From: Snodgrassella sp. CFCC 13594
GTDB lineage: Bacteria; Pseudomonadota; Gammaproteobacteria; Burkholderiales; Neisseriaceae
DNA: 64,000 nt
Direction: 5' to 3'
Assembly (NCBI RefSeq): GCF_001590725.1
Contig: NZ_LQXR01000006.1
Coordinates: 56,872 to 120,871 of the forward strand
The notes beneath the pieces are model-generated. The model ran no database searches, was not told the DNA's origin, and saw only the letters and a list, made by a program, of their open reading frames with translations. Shown one piece after another: positions 47,165-56,312 of the stretch; positions within the stretch are counted from its first letter, which is position 1; each line of letters begins with the position of its first letter. The translations under genes were made by a program, and so were the position numbers.

Positions 47165-47778
47165 CTATCGAGACCAGGCCGCGTAACTGAGTGCCATGTG
47201 CCGCAGCATGCTGGCTGTGGCACCCCAGATATGATGTTGAGCAAAGGGTAATTCATATACGGTCATGGCTTGATTGTGATATGACATGGTTTGAGCTCGG
47301 TAGCTTGGTGGTTCAATGCACAGGCCAAAGGGACAGCAAAAACATTATCCACCTCGGCAGGATTAGGCTGCCAAACCAAGCCTTCTTTTTGAATCGCCAC
47401 CACGGGGCTCACCACAAAACCAGAAGGCACATAGCAATCAGGCAATTGGCCAATAATATCCCATTGATGGACTGAAGCGCCCAATTCTTCTTCGGTTTCA
47501 CGCAAAGCAGTGGCCACGGAAGATGCATCCTGAGCATCGGCTTTGCCACCAGGGAAGGCCACTTGGCCCGTATGGTGGCGCAAGTGCTGGCTGCGCGTAG
47601 TTAACCATATTTGTGGTTGGCCGTGGTGCCAATCAAACGGCAACAACACTGCGGCTGCCTGAAAGCGTAGTGGAAGGGTTTGTACCAATCGAGCGCGTTC
47701 TGGTAAATCACCATCAACATGCCGGCAGGCATACAACAAAAAATCTCGAAAGTGATTTTGGTCTGTAAATAGTGGCAT
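47165..47778 (-). pseudogene. NUDIX hydrolase, CoA pyrophosphatase (YeaB/NudL)-type, frame broken near 47300-47306
   Basis: A CoA diphosphatase-type NUDIX enzyme. Family start with FQAAAVLLPF; the Nudix box is FPGGKADAQDASSVATALR followed by ETEEELG; then VPSGFVVSPVVA. The frame ends early at 47263, but one extra base near 47303 restores YRAQTMSYHNQ, VYELPFAQHHIWGATASML and RHMALSYAAW, the conserved C-terminus, to a TAG at 47165-47167. The full protein would be about 204 residues. It would cut CoA and its thioesters to phosphopantetheine products, cytoplasmic. Convergent with msrAB, with 33 bases between stops. Confidence 0.85.
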
Positions 47779-47988
47779 GAGCTCAAGGTCAATAACACAA
47801 ACAAGCCATAAGAATAAACCAATTATGGTCTTTTGTTGCCTGAATCTTCACATTGGTTTCAATGGCGGTTGAAACAGCCAAAAAAGAACAAATCGGTTAC
47901 ACTCTAATCGACTAATGCAATGGCGTAGTCGTTGCCTAATCTGGCCATCGCAAACAATGTCAACCAACACAATACAAAGGAGAACAAC

Positions 47989-49170
47989 ATGACAGAAGTG
48001 GTGATTGTAGCGGCGAAGCGCACTGCTATCGGTAATTTTGGTGGTGGTCTGTCTCAGGTAGCAGCGCCTGATTTGGGCAAAGTTGTGATTGAAGCGGTGC
48101 TCAATGAAACTGGTGTTCACCCCAGCGAAATTAGCGAAGTGATTCTGGGCCAAGTATTAACAGCGGGGGTAGGGCAAAATCCAGCTCGGCAGGCGGCACT
48201 AAAAGCGGGATTACCCGTTTCTGTACCATGTTCAACCATCAATGTGGTGTGTGGCTCTGGCTTGAAAGCAGTGCATTTGGCTGCGCAGGCAATTCAATGT
48301 GGCGATGCTGAAGTGGTGGTGGCTGGTGGGCAAGAGTCCATGTCTAATGCTCCGTATTTGTTGCCAGGAGCCCGTACTGGTTTGCGCATGGGCGATGGAA
48401 AAGTGATTGACAGCATGATTTTTGACGGCCTCACTGATGCTTATCATGCTTATCATATGGGCATCACGGCCGAAAACATTGCCGATCAATATCAAATTTC
48501 ACGGGCACAGCAAGATCAGCTGGCTTTGCGCTCGCAACAACGTGCCGAGGCCGCGCAGGCAGCGGGTTACTTTAAGGAAGAAATTATTGGTGTCGCCATC
48601 CCACAGCGCAAAGGTGATCCTGTCGTGTTTGATACCGATGAATTCATTAAAAAAGGGGCTACGATGGAGAGCGTGGGTAAGCCACGCCCAGCCTTTAAAA
48701 AAGACGGTACGGTAACAGCGGCCAATGCTTCCGGCATCAATGATGGTGCTGCGGTGGTGTTGGTGATGTCGGCGGAAAAAGCCAAGTCTTTGGGTTTGAC
48801 GCCCATGGCAGTGGTGCGTGGGTATGCCAGCACAGGGGTGGAGCCGGCAATAATGGGTATGGGTCCGGTGAGTGCGGTTCAAAAAACCTTAGAAAAAGCA
48901 GGCTGGCACTTGGAAGAAGTGGATGTCATTGAAGCCAATGAGGCTTTTGCGGCTCAAGCTTTGGGGGTGGCTGGCGCGCTTAAATTGGATATGAATAAAG
49001 TAAACATCAATGGTGGTGCTATTGCGCTTGGCCATCCTATTGGTGCTTCTGGGTGCCGTATTTTGGTGACTTTGCTGCATGAGATGCAGCGAAGCGGCAA
49101 ACAAAAAGGCCTGGCTACTTTGTGTGTGGGGGGCGGCATGGGGGTGGCATTGGCAGTCGAACGGGTGTAA
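47989..49170 (+). CDS. Acetyl-CoA C-acetyltransferase (thiolase)
   Basis: A 393-residue biosynthetic-type thiolase. The nucleophile is C88 in [18 protein letters not shown] and [11 protein letters not shown] hold the oxyanion/base residues, and [10 protein letters not shown] carries the second Cys. It condenses two acetyl-CoA or cleaves acetoacetyl-CoA. AAAGGAG is six bases before ATG 47989. No hydroxybutyrate or mevalonate partner gene is beside it. Ended by its own terminator. Confidence 0.93.
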   Translation: MTEVVIVAAKRTAIGNFGGGLSQVAAPDLGKVVIEAVLNETGVHPSEISEVILGQVLTAGVGQNPARQAALKAGLPVSVPCSTINVVCGSGLKAVHLAAQAIQCGDAEVVVAGGQESMSNAPYLLPGARTGLRMGDGKVIDSMIFDGLTDAYHAYHMGITAENIADQYQISRAQQDQLALRSQQRAEAAQAAGYFKEEIIGVAIPQRKGDPVVFDTDEFIKKGATMESVGKPRPAFKKDGTVTAANASGINDGAAVVLVMSAEKAKSLGLTPMAVVRGYASTGVEPAIMGMGPVSAVQKTLEKAGWHLEEVDVIEANEAFAAQALGVAGALKLDMNKVNINGGAIALGHPIGASGCRILVTLLHEMQRSGKQKGLATLCVGGGMGVALAVERV

Positions 49171-49201
49171 GAATCTAGGTGTTTTTGAACGCCCATATAA
49201 G

Positions 49202-49233
49202 AACCGAGCATTTTGCTCGGTTTTTGTTTTTTT
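49202..49233 (+). terminator. Intrinsic terminator of the thiolase gene
   Basis: AACCGAGCA-TTT-TGCTCGGTT followed by TTTGTTTTTTT. Confidence 0.92.
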
Positions 49234-49319
49234 GGATTAAAACAAGTAAACCGATGAACCTAAGCCCTAGCTGTTGTCAAAACTAATTCTTTTAAAAAGT
49301 GAATGCTTAGGAGTGATGA

Positions 49320-49604
49320 ATGAACCATAAACTATTGGGTATCGGTTTGATTGTGGCTGTGATGGGTACAGCAATGGCGGCACCTGGGAGTGCACATCAG
49401 CACAAACACAAAGCGGCACAAGCACAATCAACTCCTGAAGTTCAAACTGCATCAGATGCTCTAGAAAATGCAGTGCCTGCTGCCACCGTAACCTCAGAAG
49501 GCAGCGGTGATGCGATTCAAAGTGAAGTAATCAGCCGCGTACCTACGGCGACGCCAGAGGCTTCAACGCCCGCTGCGGATGACGCTGCATCTGCGCCTAG
49601 ATAA
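49320..49604 (+). CDS. Small secreted Ala/Thr/Pro-rich protein, unknown
   Basis: A 94-residue protein: signal peptide to about residue 20 (MGTAMAAPG), a His/Lys-rich stretch HQHKHKAAQ at about 25-34, then a disordered region rich in Ala, Pro, Ser and Thr ending in DDAASAPR. TTAGGAG is nine bases before ATG. No family is recognised. The HQHKH run could bind metal, but that is speculation. Confidence 0.65.
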   Translation: MNHKLLGIGLIVAVMGTAMAAPGSAHQHKHKAAQAQSTPEVQTASDALENAVPAATVTSEGSGDAIQSEVISRVPTATPEASTPAADDAASAPR

Positions 49605-49647
49605 AAACAGCGCATGTTGTGATCCCATTCAGTAGAGATGCAAAATA

Positions 49648-49673
49648 TTCAGGCAGCCTTGAGGTTGCCTGAA
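49648..49673 (-). terminator. Uptake-sequence hairpin after hemN
   Basis: TTCAGGCAGCC-TTGA-GGTTGCCTGAA, one G-U pair, followed on the minus strand by TATTTTG. The exact uptake copy is 49648-49659. Confidence 0.75.
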
Positions 49674-49695
49674 TCATCTGATAATAACCCGATAA

Positions 49696-51081
49696 TTAAA
49701 CGGTTTGCGAGTATTTAGCTTGAGTGTGCTGATGGCGTAAGTGGGCATCGAAAGCCATGGCAATATTGCGAATCAGGAAACGGCCTTTGGGGCTAACAAC
49801 CAGCTTATGTCCTTGCAACGTCAGTAAACCTCGGCTTGCCATCTGTTGTAAATCCGCTAACTCCGCGGCAAAATAATCGGCCGTTGCAATATTGATGCGG
49901 TGTTGATAATCATCCAGATTGACGGCAAATCGACACATTAAATCTTGGATGATGTCACGTCTGAGAAGGTCATCTTCATTCAACTCATAGCCGCGCATGA
50001 CAGGCAAATGATTGTTGTCCAAGGCCTCATAGTAGGCATCTAAATTCTTTTCATTTTGGCTGTACACACGTCCAATCTTGCTGATACTGGAAACCCCAAT
50101 GGCAACCAGGTCGCAGTCGGCATGGGTTGAATAACCCTGAAAATTGCGTTGTAGCCGTCCTTGTTGTAATGCTTGTGCCAGTTCATCTTGAGGCTTGGCA
50201 AAATGGTCCATGCCAATAAACACATAGCCTTGATCCAATAAATGTTGAACCGTGTCTTGTAAAATATCCAGCTTGGTCACGCTGTCGGGCACAGCCTCAG
50301 TATCAATGCGGCGCTGCGGTTTGAATAAATGGGGCAGGTGCGCATAGTGGTAGACGGCGAGACGATCTGGGTGGAGTGCCAAAACTTTGTTCAAGGTAGT
50401 GTGCATGCTCGCCATCGTTTGATGAGGAAGGCCGTAGATTAAGTCCACACTAACCGACTTGAAACCAGCTTCACGGGCTGCGTCGATGACTATGCTTGTT
50501 TCTGCTTCACTTTGCACACGGTTGACTGCTTTTTGTACTTTAGCATCAAAATCTTGTATGCCAACACTCATGCGGTTCAAGCCGAGTTTGCCTAAGGTTA
50601 GGATGCGTTCACGGCTAACCTTGCGGGGGTCAATTTCGATCGAATATTCCCCATCCTCGGATAAGGTGAAATGAGCACGGATACTGTCGAACACCCGTGT
50701 TAATTGTGCATCACTAAGAAATGTTGGGGTGCCACCACCAAAGTGTAACTGAGCCAACAGGGGTTTCCCTGTCCAGTTGGCGGCCACCAAATCCAGTTCT
50801 TTGTCTAAGTAGTCTAGATAGCGGTCGGCGCGGCTATGGTCTTTGGTGATGACCTTATTGCAGCCGCAGTAATAGCAAATGGTGTTACAAAAAGGAACAT
50901 GTACATACAAAGACAAAGGCGTTTGCCCGCCATGATGTTGTATGGCTGCCTGAAAATTGGCCGGGCCAAATTCGGAGTAAAAACGGTCAGCTGTCGGATA
51001 AGAGGTGTAGCGTGGGCCGAATGCAGGAAGCGAAGCAATGAGTTGGCGGTCGAAATCGATATTAAAATGAGGATGATTCAT
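49696..51081 (-). CDS. hemN: Oxygen-independent coproporphyrinogen III oxidase
   Basis: A 461-residue radical-SAM enzyme. The cluster ligands are C65, C69 and C72 in PFCNTICYYCGC; GGGTPTFL and SIEIDPR follow, and the HemN_C domain covers the last 100 residues. It decarboxylates coproporphyrinogen III to protoporphyrinogen IX without oxygen. ATG 51081. A perfect FNR box lies 90 bases upstream, shared with the divergent fnr gene, as in several Neisseriaceae. Confidence 0.95.
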   Translation of the reverse strand: MNHPHFNIDFDRQLIASLPAFGPRYTSYPTADRFYSEFGPANFQAAIQHHGGQTPLSLYVHVPFCNTICYYCGCNKVITKDHSRADRYLDYLDKELDLVAANWTGKPLLAQLHFGGGTPTFLSDAQLTRVFDSIRAHFTLSEDGEYSIEIDPRKVSRERILTLGKLGLNRMSVGIQDFDAKVQKAVNRVQSEAETSIVIDAAREAGFKSVSVDLIYGLPHQTMASMHTTLNKVLALHPDRLAVYHYAHLPHLFKPQRRIDTEAVPDSVTKLDILQDTVQHLLDQGYVFIGMDHFAKPQDELAQALQQGRLQRNFQGYSTHADCDLVAIGVSSISKIGRVYSQNEKNLDAYYEALDNNHLPVMRGYELNEDDLLRRDIIQDLMCRFAVNLDDYQHRINIATADYFAAELADLQQMASRGLLTLQGHKLVVSPKGRFLIRNIAMAFDAHLRHQHTQAKYSQTV

Positions 51082-51170
51082 GGTGTGACCGTGTGTGTAG
51101 ACCCAAGGTCGGCCAAATGGCTATTGTAATCATCTGTTCAGCCGCCAAACTATGTTAAACTTGGCTTTCT

Positions 51171-51184
51171 TTGATTATAATCAA
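51171..51184. promoter_or_regulatory. Perfect FNR box between hemN and fnr
   Basis: TTGAT-TATA-ATCAA is an exact palindromic match to the FNR consensus. On the hemN strand AACATA follows about 20 bases on, a plausible -10 for class II activation. It is 161 bases before fnr, where it may give autoregulation. Confidence 0.85.
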
Positions 51185-51344
51185 AAAATGAAAACAACAA
51201 CGATTCGACCATGCCATTTATGGTCAAGGGGTTTTCAATTGGTTTTATAGCATCAGTATGGCGCTTATGCGCGAAATTGGTGTTGATGTGTATCAATGAC
51301 ACGGCACATGATGCATTTAATAACAGATAACGTGTAAGCACACC

Positions 51345-52082
51345 ATGATTAAACTTTTCAAACAAGGTGAGACTGTGCAAAAGTTGTGCAGTAATTGCTC
51401 ACTACAGGCTTTGTGTATGCCAGTGGGCCTCAATGGCAATGAAATGGCGCAATTGGATGCGGTTATCCGTCAAAGCCGCCGTTTGAAAAAAGGGGAATAT
51501 TTGTTCCGCGCAGGTGAAGCGTTTACGTCTTTATTCGCCGTACGCACTGGTTTTTTTAAAACCACTGTAATGAGCCAAGATGGCCGTGATCAGGTGACGG
51601 GTTTTTTCATGTCTGGTGAATTACTGGGCATGGATGGCATTTGCAGCCATACCCACAGCTGTCATGGCATTGCCCTAGAAGACAGTGAGGTGTGTGAATT
51701 GCCATTTGGTAATTTGGAAGAAGCGGGAGAGCGCTTTCCCTCATTACAAACCCATTTTTATAAATTAATGAGCCAAGAGATCGTACGTGATCAAGGCATT
51801 ATGCTGATGTTGGGCAATATGCGTGCTGAGGAACGATTGGCTGCTTTTTTGATCAATTTATCTCAACGATTGAATCAGCGAGGATTCGCAGCCAATGATT
51901 TTATTCTACGCATGTCGCGTGAAGAAATAGGCAGTTATTTAGGCCTTAAACTGGAAACAGTGAGTCGAACTTTATCAAAATTCCAGCAAGAAGGTTGGAT
52001 TAAGGTTGACCATAAACACATTCAGCTTTTGGATCCCGAGGCTCTCAAAACCTTGATTGCCAATTGTTCTCAGGCTTTGTGA
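51345..52082 (+). CDS. fnr: FNR-type oxygen-sensing transcriptional regulator
   Basis: A 245-residue CRP/FNR protein. Cluster ligands C15, C18, C24 and C117 keep the E. coli spacing (C-x2-C-x5-C and a late Cys), so a 4Fe-4S sensor is expected. The cyclic-nucleotide-like fold covers about 30-150 (FFMSGELLGMDGI), the dimer helix follows, and the HTH is SREEIGSYLGLKLETVSRTL, with the E-x2-SR recognition residues of FNR. It activates anaerobic genes; hemN and cydABX nearby are likely targets. Confidence 0.94.
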   Translation: MIKLFKQGETVQKLCSNCSLQALCMPVGLNGNEMAQLDAVIRQSRRLKKGEYLFRAGEAFTSLFAVRTGFFKTTVMSQDGRDQVTGFFMSGELLGMDGICSHTHSCHGIALEDSEVCELPFGNLEEAGERFPSLQTHFYKLMSQEIVRDQGIMLMLGNMRAEERLAAFLINLSQRLNQRGFAANDFILRMSREEIGSYLGLKLETVSRTLSKFQQEGWIKVDHKHIQLLDPEALKTLIANCSQAL

Positions 52083-52094
52083 TTATTCAAGCAA

Positions 52095-52131
52095 AAAATA
52101 GCGATGCGCATGACTGGGTTATCGCTATTTT
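52095..52131. terminator. Intrinsic terminator between fnr and the convergent kinase-like gene
   Basis: AAAATAGCGAT and ATCGCTATTTT pair around a 15-base loop with A/T tails both sides. Confidence 0.8.
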
Positions 52132-52136
52132 CTATT

Positions 52137-52913
52137 TTAACCAAATCTCGCCATGGCACTCAGGCGCAACGTATCTTTCCCCATCCAGGGGGCATTGAAA
52201 TGCTTGAGTAAGCGTAATTTGCGCATCACTTGTTGTACTGCTAGGCGGACGTCAGCAGGAACCTTATCCAAGGTTTGCATCCACAGCGCATGTGCTTCGG
52301 TTTTGACGCCGGCACTTTCCATGATATTGGCGCCCGATTGCAGGTAACTGAGCCAGTCACGAGCATGGCACAACGGTAACGACAGCAAGGTTCCTGGGTC
52401 ATCTTCAAAGTCAATAAAGCCAATTGTGGTGTCATTGACATACATCATGTTACGGGCAAAGGCTTGGCTCAAGTATTGTTTTTTGGCGTGTACGTCAGCG
52501 ATGGCATTCAAACCCAATTGCCATGCCTGTAATAACTCCGACGGGGTTTGGCCCACTTTGCGCCAGTGTTTGAGTAAATTTCGTTTCCCCAAAGAACGAG
52601 TCATTAAAGCATTATTCTGCTCAGCTAAAATTGTGGGGACCAAAACGCCGGCGTTATGTAGTTCGCGAATGCGTTTGATCTCTGTGGCAATCATGGCCAC
52701 GCCGCCAGGGTTGGGTATGGGCGTAAGTGGCTTTAAGCCCGACATTTCGGATACCAAATGCATCAGCCGATAGCGCCACAAGGCATTGGTCGGCCCAGCC
52801 TTGCGTATCCATATTTTTTCTTGATTCGGTAGAATATGTGAGGCAATGGTTTGCTGTTGTTGTGCAGCGAGGAAGCTTAACTGTTGCTGGTATTCTTCTG
52901 GTGTGAGTGACAT
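52137..52913 (-). CDS. Protein-kinase-fold protein (RIO/LPS-kinase-like), unknown substrate
   Basis: A 258-residue protein of the kinase fold. A VMIATEIKRIRELHNAGV segment resembles helix C with its Glu, ADVHAKKQYLSQAFARNM has the position of the catalytic loop, and TTIGFIDFEDDP gives the metal-binding Asp (DFG-like DFE). It is close to bacterial lipopolysaccharide-kinase/RIO-like families. Whether it acts on a sugar, lipid or protein cannot be told. ATG 52913 or 52919; neither has a ribosome site. Confidence 0.7.
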   Translation of the reverse strand: MSLTPEEYQQQLSFLAAQQQQTIASHILPNQEKIWIRKAGPTNALWRYRLMHLVSEMSGLKPLTPIPNPGGVAMIATEIKRIRELHNAGVLVPTILAEQNNALMTRSLGKRNLLKHWRKVGQTPSELLQAWQLGLNAIADVHAKKQYLSQAFARNMMYVNDTTIGFIDFEDDPGTLLSLPLCHARDWLSYLQSGANIMESAGVKTEAHALWMQTLDKVPADVRLAVQQVMRKLRLLKHFNAPWMGKDTLRLSAMARFG

Positions 52914-53014
52914 GGGCATGAATAACGGAGTAACGATAATCGAGCAAAGCCAGCGCGTCATGGGCTTGCTGCTCAAAAAGTGGAGTATAAACGGCAAATG
53001 AGGTTTATGGCGAT

Positions 53015-54328
53015 CTAAGGCAATAAATCTTTAAGCCGATAATAACCCACGCCCAACCACTGGCTAGGCAAACGCAGATAAGGCCCGCCTGGGAAATTGC
53101 GGTGATGGAGCAGCTCAAAAACGCGTAAGCGGCTATCGTCTCCCAAAATGGCCTCTGCCGTGACCAGGCCACCCAGTCCAGTGGCAGCAACGCCGTGGCC
53201 AGAAAAGCCCTGCATAAAATATAAATTGGGTGCCAATCGACCAAAGTGGGGTGCTCGGTTCATGGTAATGTCCACATCACCGCCCCAAGCAAAATCTATT
53301 TTGGCCTCAGTCAGTTGTGGAAAAACTTTAAGCATGTCTCGGCGCATGCCGGCAATCAATTGTTCTTGGGTGGGCTCGCGTCCCGCATAGTTGACCTTAC
53401 CACCAAAAAGAAGCCGGCCATCACCGCTTAAGCGGTAGTAATCCAGAACAAAGCGGGTATCGCATACTGCCATATTATTGCGTATCAGTGCTTGCGCCTG
53501 CTCACCCAACGGCTCAGTGGCAATGATGTAGGTGCCTACCGGCAAAATTTTGGCCTGTAATGGCCGCAACAGCGCAGGTTTCAGACTTTGGGTAAATGCA
53601 TTGACGGCCACCACCACATTTTGCGCATCAATATAGCCTTGAGGCGTGAACACGCGGTAACCGCCTTGGTGTGGCAGGATATCGTGCATGGGGGTGTGCT
53701 CGTATAAGGTGGCGCCAGCAGCTTGTGCTGCTCGACTTAAGCCCAGCAAATAGTTGAGTGGGTGGATATGCCCAGAGTCATGATCAAACAGTGCGCCTAC
53801 ATAACGATCACTGGACAACGCTTGTTGTAATTGTGCTTGGTCCCACAGCTGGTAGCCGTCATAACCATAAATAGCCCGTGCTTCTTGTTGCCATTCTTGC
53901 AGCTCTTTTAGGTGGCGGGGTCTAACAGCCGCATGGGCATAGCCACGTTGCCAGTCGCAGTTAATGCCATATTGATGCACTTGCGCGTCAATTAGCTCAA
54001 CAGCTTCTACACTCCAATTCCACAAGGATTGGGCTGCCTGAATGCCGATATCATGAGCAATGGCACTCATTTCTGCGGCCCAGCCATAGATAACTTGGCC
54101 GCCATTACGTCCAGATGCACCATAGCCGATGCGTGCTGCCTCAATCAGCGCGACACTTTTTCCTGCCTTTGCCAGTGGTAGTGCGGTGCCTACGCCAGCT
54201 AAGCCACCACCAATGACGCAAGTGTCTACTTTGGTGTTGCCGCTGAGGGCGGGATAGGTGGTGGTGTCATTACGGGTGGCTGAATAGTAAGACGCTACGT
54301 GCTCTTGAAAATCAGGGTTAGGTAACAT
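53015..54328 (-). CDS. FAD-dependent amine oxidoreductase (PuuB/OrdL-like)
   Basis: A 437-residue DAO-family flavoenzyme. The FAD motif is DTCVIGGGLAGVGTALPLAKAG near residue 31, followed by GYGASGRNGGQVIYG; GGDVDITMNRAPHFG and MQGFSGHGVAATGLGG near the end are typical of gamma-glutamylputrescine oxidase. It would oxidise an amine made from imported putrescine. Downstream of potGHI on the same strand, separated by a 125-base gap with a hairpin. puuA, puuC and puuD are not in the window. Confidence 0.87.
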   Translation of the reverse strand: MLPNPDFQEHVASYYSATRNDTTTYPALSGNTKVDTCVIGGGLAGVGTALPLAKAGKSVALIEAARIGYGASGRNGGQVIYGWAAEMSAIAHDIGIQAAQSLWNWSVEAVELIDAQVHQYGINCDWQRGYAHAAVRPRHLKELQEWQQEARAIYGYDGYQLWDQAQLQQALSSDRYVGALFDHDSGHIHPLNYLLGLSRAAQAAGATLYEHTPMHDILPHQGGYRVFTPQGYIDAQNVVVAVNAFTQSLKPALLRPLQAKILPVGTYIIATEPLGEQAQALIRNNMAVCDTRFVLDYYRLSGDGRLLFGGKVNYAGREPTQEQLIAGMRRDMLKVFPQLTEAKIDFAWGGDVDITMNRAPHFGRLAPNLYFMQGFSGHGVAATGLGGLVTAEAILGDDSRLRVFELLHHRNFPGGPYLRLPSQWLGVGYYRLKDLLP

Positions 54329-54414
54329 GGGCAGGCCTTTGGTTTTTCAGGCAGCCGCACGTAATGGCTGTTGCATTAATAGCTGGTGTGCGGCACGCCA
54401 AGAGGGGTGGTCAA

Positions 54415-54448
54415 CACCGGTAAGCAGGAAAGTTGCCTGCTACCGGTG
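54415..54448 (-). other. Strong inverted repeat between potI and the oxidase gene
   Basis: CACCGGTAAGCAGG pairs with CCTGCTACCGGTG with one bulged base, around a 7-base loop, five bases after the potI stop. No T run follows on the minus strand, so it may be an RNA-stability or partial termination element. Confidence 0.6.
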
Positions 54449-54452
54449 CAGA

Positions 54453-55340
54453 TTAGGCGCGTGGGCTGTTGGTTGTGGTGCTATTACTGCGATAGGCTTC
54501 AGCCATTTCGCGTTCGCGTTTGGTGGTTTGTCGCATCATTAGGTAGTTGATGGCAATCACCAACGAGCCTACCAAAGCAATGATGATGGTGGCCAATACA
54601 TTCATTTGAGGATCCAAGCCCAGTTTGATTTTTGAGAAAATCACCATCGGTAAGGTAGAGGAGCCGGGGCCAGATAAGAATGACGTGATGACCAAATCAT
54701 CTAGTGACAAGGTAATCGACAACAAAAAGCCAGACGCTATGGCCGGTGCGATAAGCGGCAATGTGATCAGGAAAAATATCTTCAGTGGTTTGGCGCCTAA
54801 GTCTTTGGCAGCCTCTTCCAACGATTGATCCAATTCTGAGAGTCGAGAGCGAATTACCACCGTAACATAAGCCATGCACAGTGTGGTGTGGCCCAACCAA
54901 ATGGTGAAGAAGCCTCGGTCAAAATACAAAAAATGAAGCACGCTATTTTGCAACAACATTTGTACTTGGATAATCAATAATAGCATGGACAGGCCGGTAA
55001 TCACATCCGGCATTACCATGGGCGCGGATACCATGCCAGCAAACAATGAGCTGCCTTTGAAGCGTTTGATGCGGGCCAGCGCATACCCTGCCATAACCCC
55101 CAAAACAACTGCGGCGGCGGCTGAGCATAATGCGATACGGATGGATAGCCAGGCGGCTTCCAAAATCACCTCATTTTGCATCAGTTGACCATACCATTTG
55201 GTAGAGAAACCACCCCATACAGTGACCAGCCGAGAATCATTGAATGAATACACCACCAAAATCACCAGCGGGATATACAGGAAAGCCAGTCCCAAAAACA
55301 GCATGGTTCTTAAGAACCAAGACATTTTTTGTTTATGCAT
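54453..55340 (-). CDS. potI: Putrescine/spermidine ABC transporter permease (PotI-like)
   Basis: A 295-residue permease with six helices. The cytoplasmic EAA loop is LEEAAKDLGAKPLKIFFLIT. The start FLYIPLVILVVYSFNDSRLV and GVMAGYALARIKRF match PotI/PotC. ATG 55340 overlaps the potH stop. It forms the channel with PotH. Length and order G-H-I favour the putrescine (PotFGHI) type over the spermidine type. Confidence 0.9.
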   Translation of the reverse strand: MHKQKMSWFLRTMLFLGLAFLYIPLVILVVYSFNDSRLVTVWGGFSTKWYGQLMQNEVILEAAWLSIRIALCSAAAAVVLGVMAGYALARIKRFKGSSLFAGMVSAPMVMPDVITGLSMLLLIIQVQMLLQNSVLHFLYFDRGFFTIWLGHTTLCMAYVTVVIRSRLSELDQSLEEAAKDLGAKPLKIFFLITLPLIAPAIASGFLLSITLSLDDLVITSFLSGPGSSTLPMVIFSKIKLGLDPQMNVLATIIIALVGSLVIAINYLMMRQTTKREREMAEAYRSNSTTTNSPRA

Positions 55341-56298
55341 GGTTGCTGCCTCCAATTTCGCGGTTTTCGTAGCGGTGGAAAAAGGCGATGGGAATCACCA
55401 GCAACAGCACCATGATAACGGCGACTGCCGATGCCAGTGGCCAGTTATTCTGGTCAAAGAATGCTTGCCACAAGACTTTACCAATCATCAGGTTTTCAGG
55501 CCCACCCACTAACTCTGGAATCACAAATTCACCCACTGCGGGAATGAAGACCAGCATAGAACCAGCAATAATGCCTGCTTTGGAGAGCGGTAAAGTGATG
55601 GTTAAAAATGCTTTAATCGGACCTGCGCCCAAATCTGCCGCTGCTTCAAGCAAGCGCCCATCCATTTTGACCAGTTGCGTGTACAACGGCAAAATCATAA
55701 ACGGGAGATAGGCATAAACCATTACCAAATTCAGCGAAAACGTATTGTAAAACATGTCTAATGGCTGATTAATGACACCCCATTTGAGCAAGTAATTGTT
55801 GATGATGCCGTTTTTTCCCAGCAAGCTCATCCACGCATAGACACGCAGCAGAAATGAGGTCCAGAAGGGCAGCATAATGGCCAAAAGCAAACCATTACGC
55901 ATGCTTTCTGGTGCGCGAGAAATGGCATAAGCAATGGGGTATCCGAGCAACAAACAAATGACTGTGGTGGTGAATGCTGTTTTAATCGACAACCAATAAG
56001 TGAGCAAATAGATATTGTCACCGCGGTTACCTGTGAGCATTTGCCCGAGAGAATGCCAAAAATCATTGGCAATGTCGGCATAGTTTTGATAGCTCAGTAA
56101 TATGTTTAGGCGGCCCATATCGCCATCTACTGTGTAGAGTGGGGAAAAAGGCGGGATAGAAACATCTTGTTCTGCAAAACTGATTTTGAGGACGATAATA
56201 AACGGCACCAAAAAAAGTACGAGCAGCCACACATAAGGTATGCCAATGACCAGTCCTTGCGTTGGCCGGATATTTTTCAGGCGGTTGAGCCAATTCAT
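55333..56298 (-). CDS. potH: Putrescine/spermidine ABC transporter permease (PotH-like)
   Basis: A 321-residue permease. The N-terminal helix LLVLFLVPFIIVLKISFAEQ, the RVYAWMSLLGKNGIINNYL segment and the EAA loop LLEAAADLGAGPIKAFLTIT are typical of PotB/PotH. It follows potG by 14 bases. Confidence 0.92.
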   Translation of the reverse strand: MNWLNRLKNIRPTQGLVIGIPYVWLLVLFLVPFIIVLKISFAEQDVSIPPFSPLYTVDGDMGRLNILLSYQNYADIANDFWHSLGQMLTGNRGDNIYLLTYWLSIKTAFTTTVICLLLGYPIAYAISRAPESMRNGLLLAIMLPFWTSFLLRVYAWMSLLGKNGIINNYLLKWGVINQPLDMFYNTFSLNLVMVYAYLPFMILPLYTQLVKMDGRLLEAAADLGAGPIKAFLTITLPLSKAGIIAGSMLVFIPAVGEFVIPELVGGPENLMIGKVLWQAFFDQNNWPLASAVAVIMVLLLVIPIAFFHRYENREIGGSNHA

Positions 56299-56312
56299 AA
56301 CACAGCTCCCTA

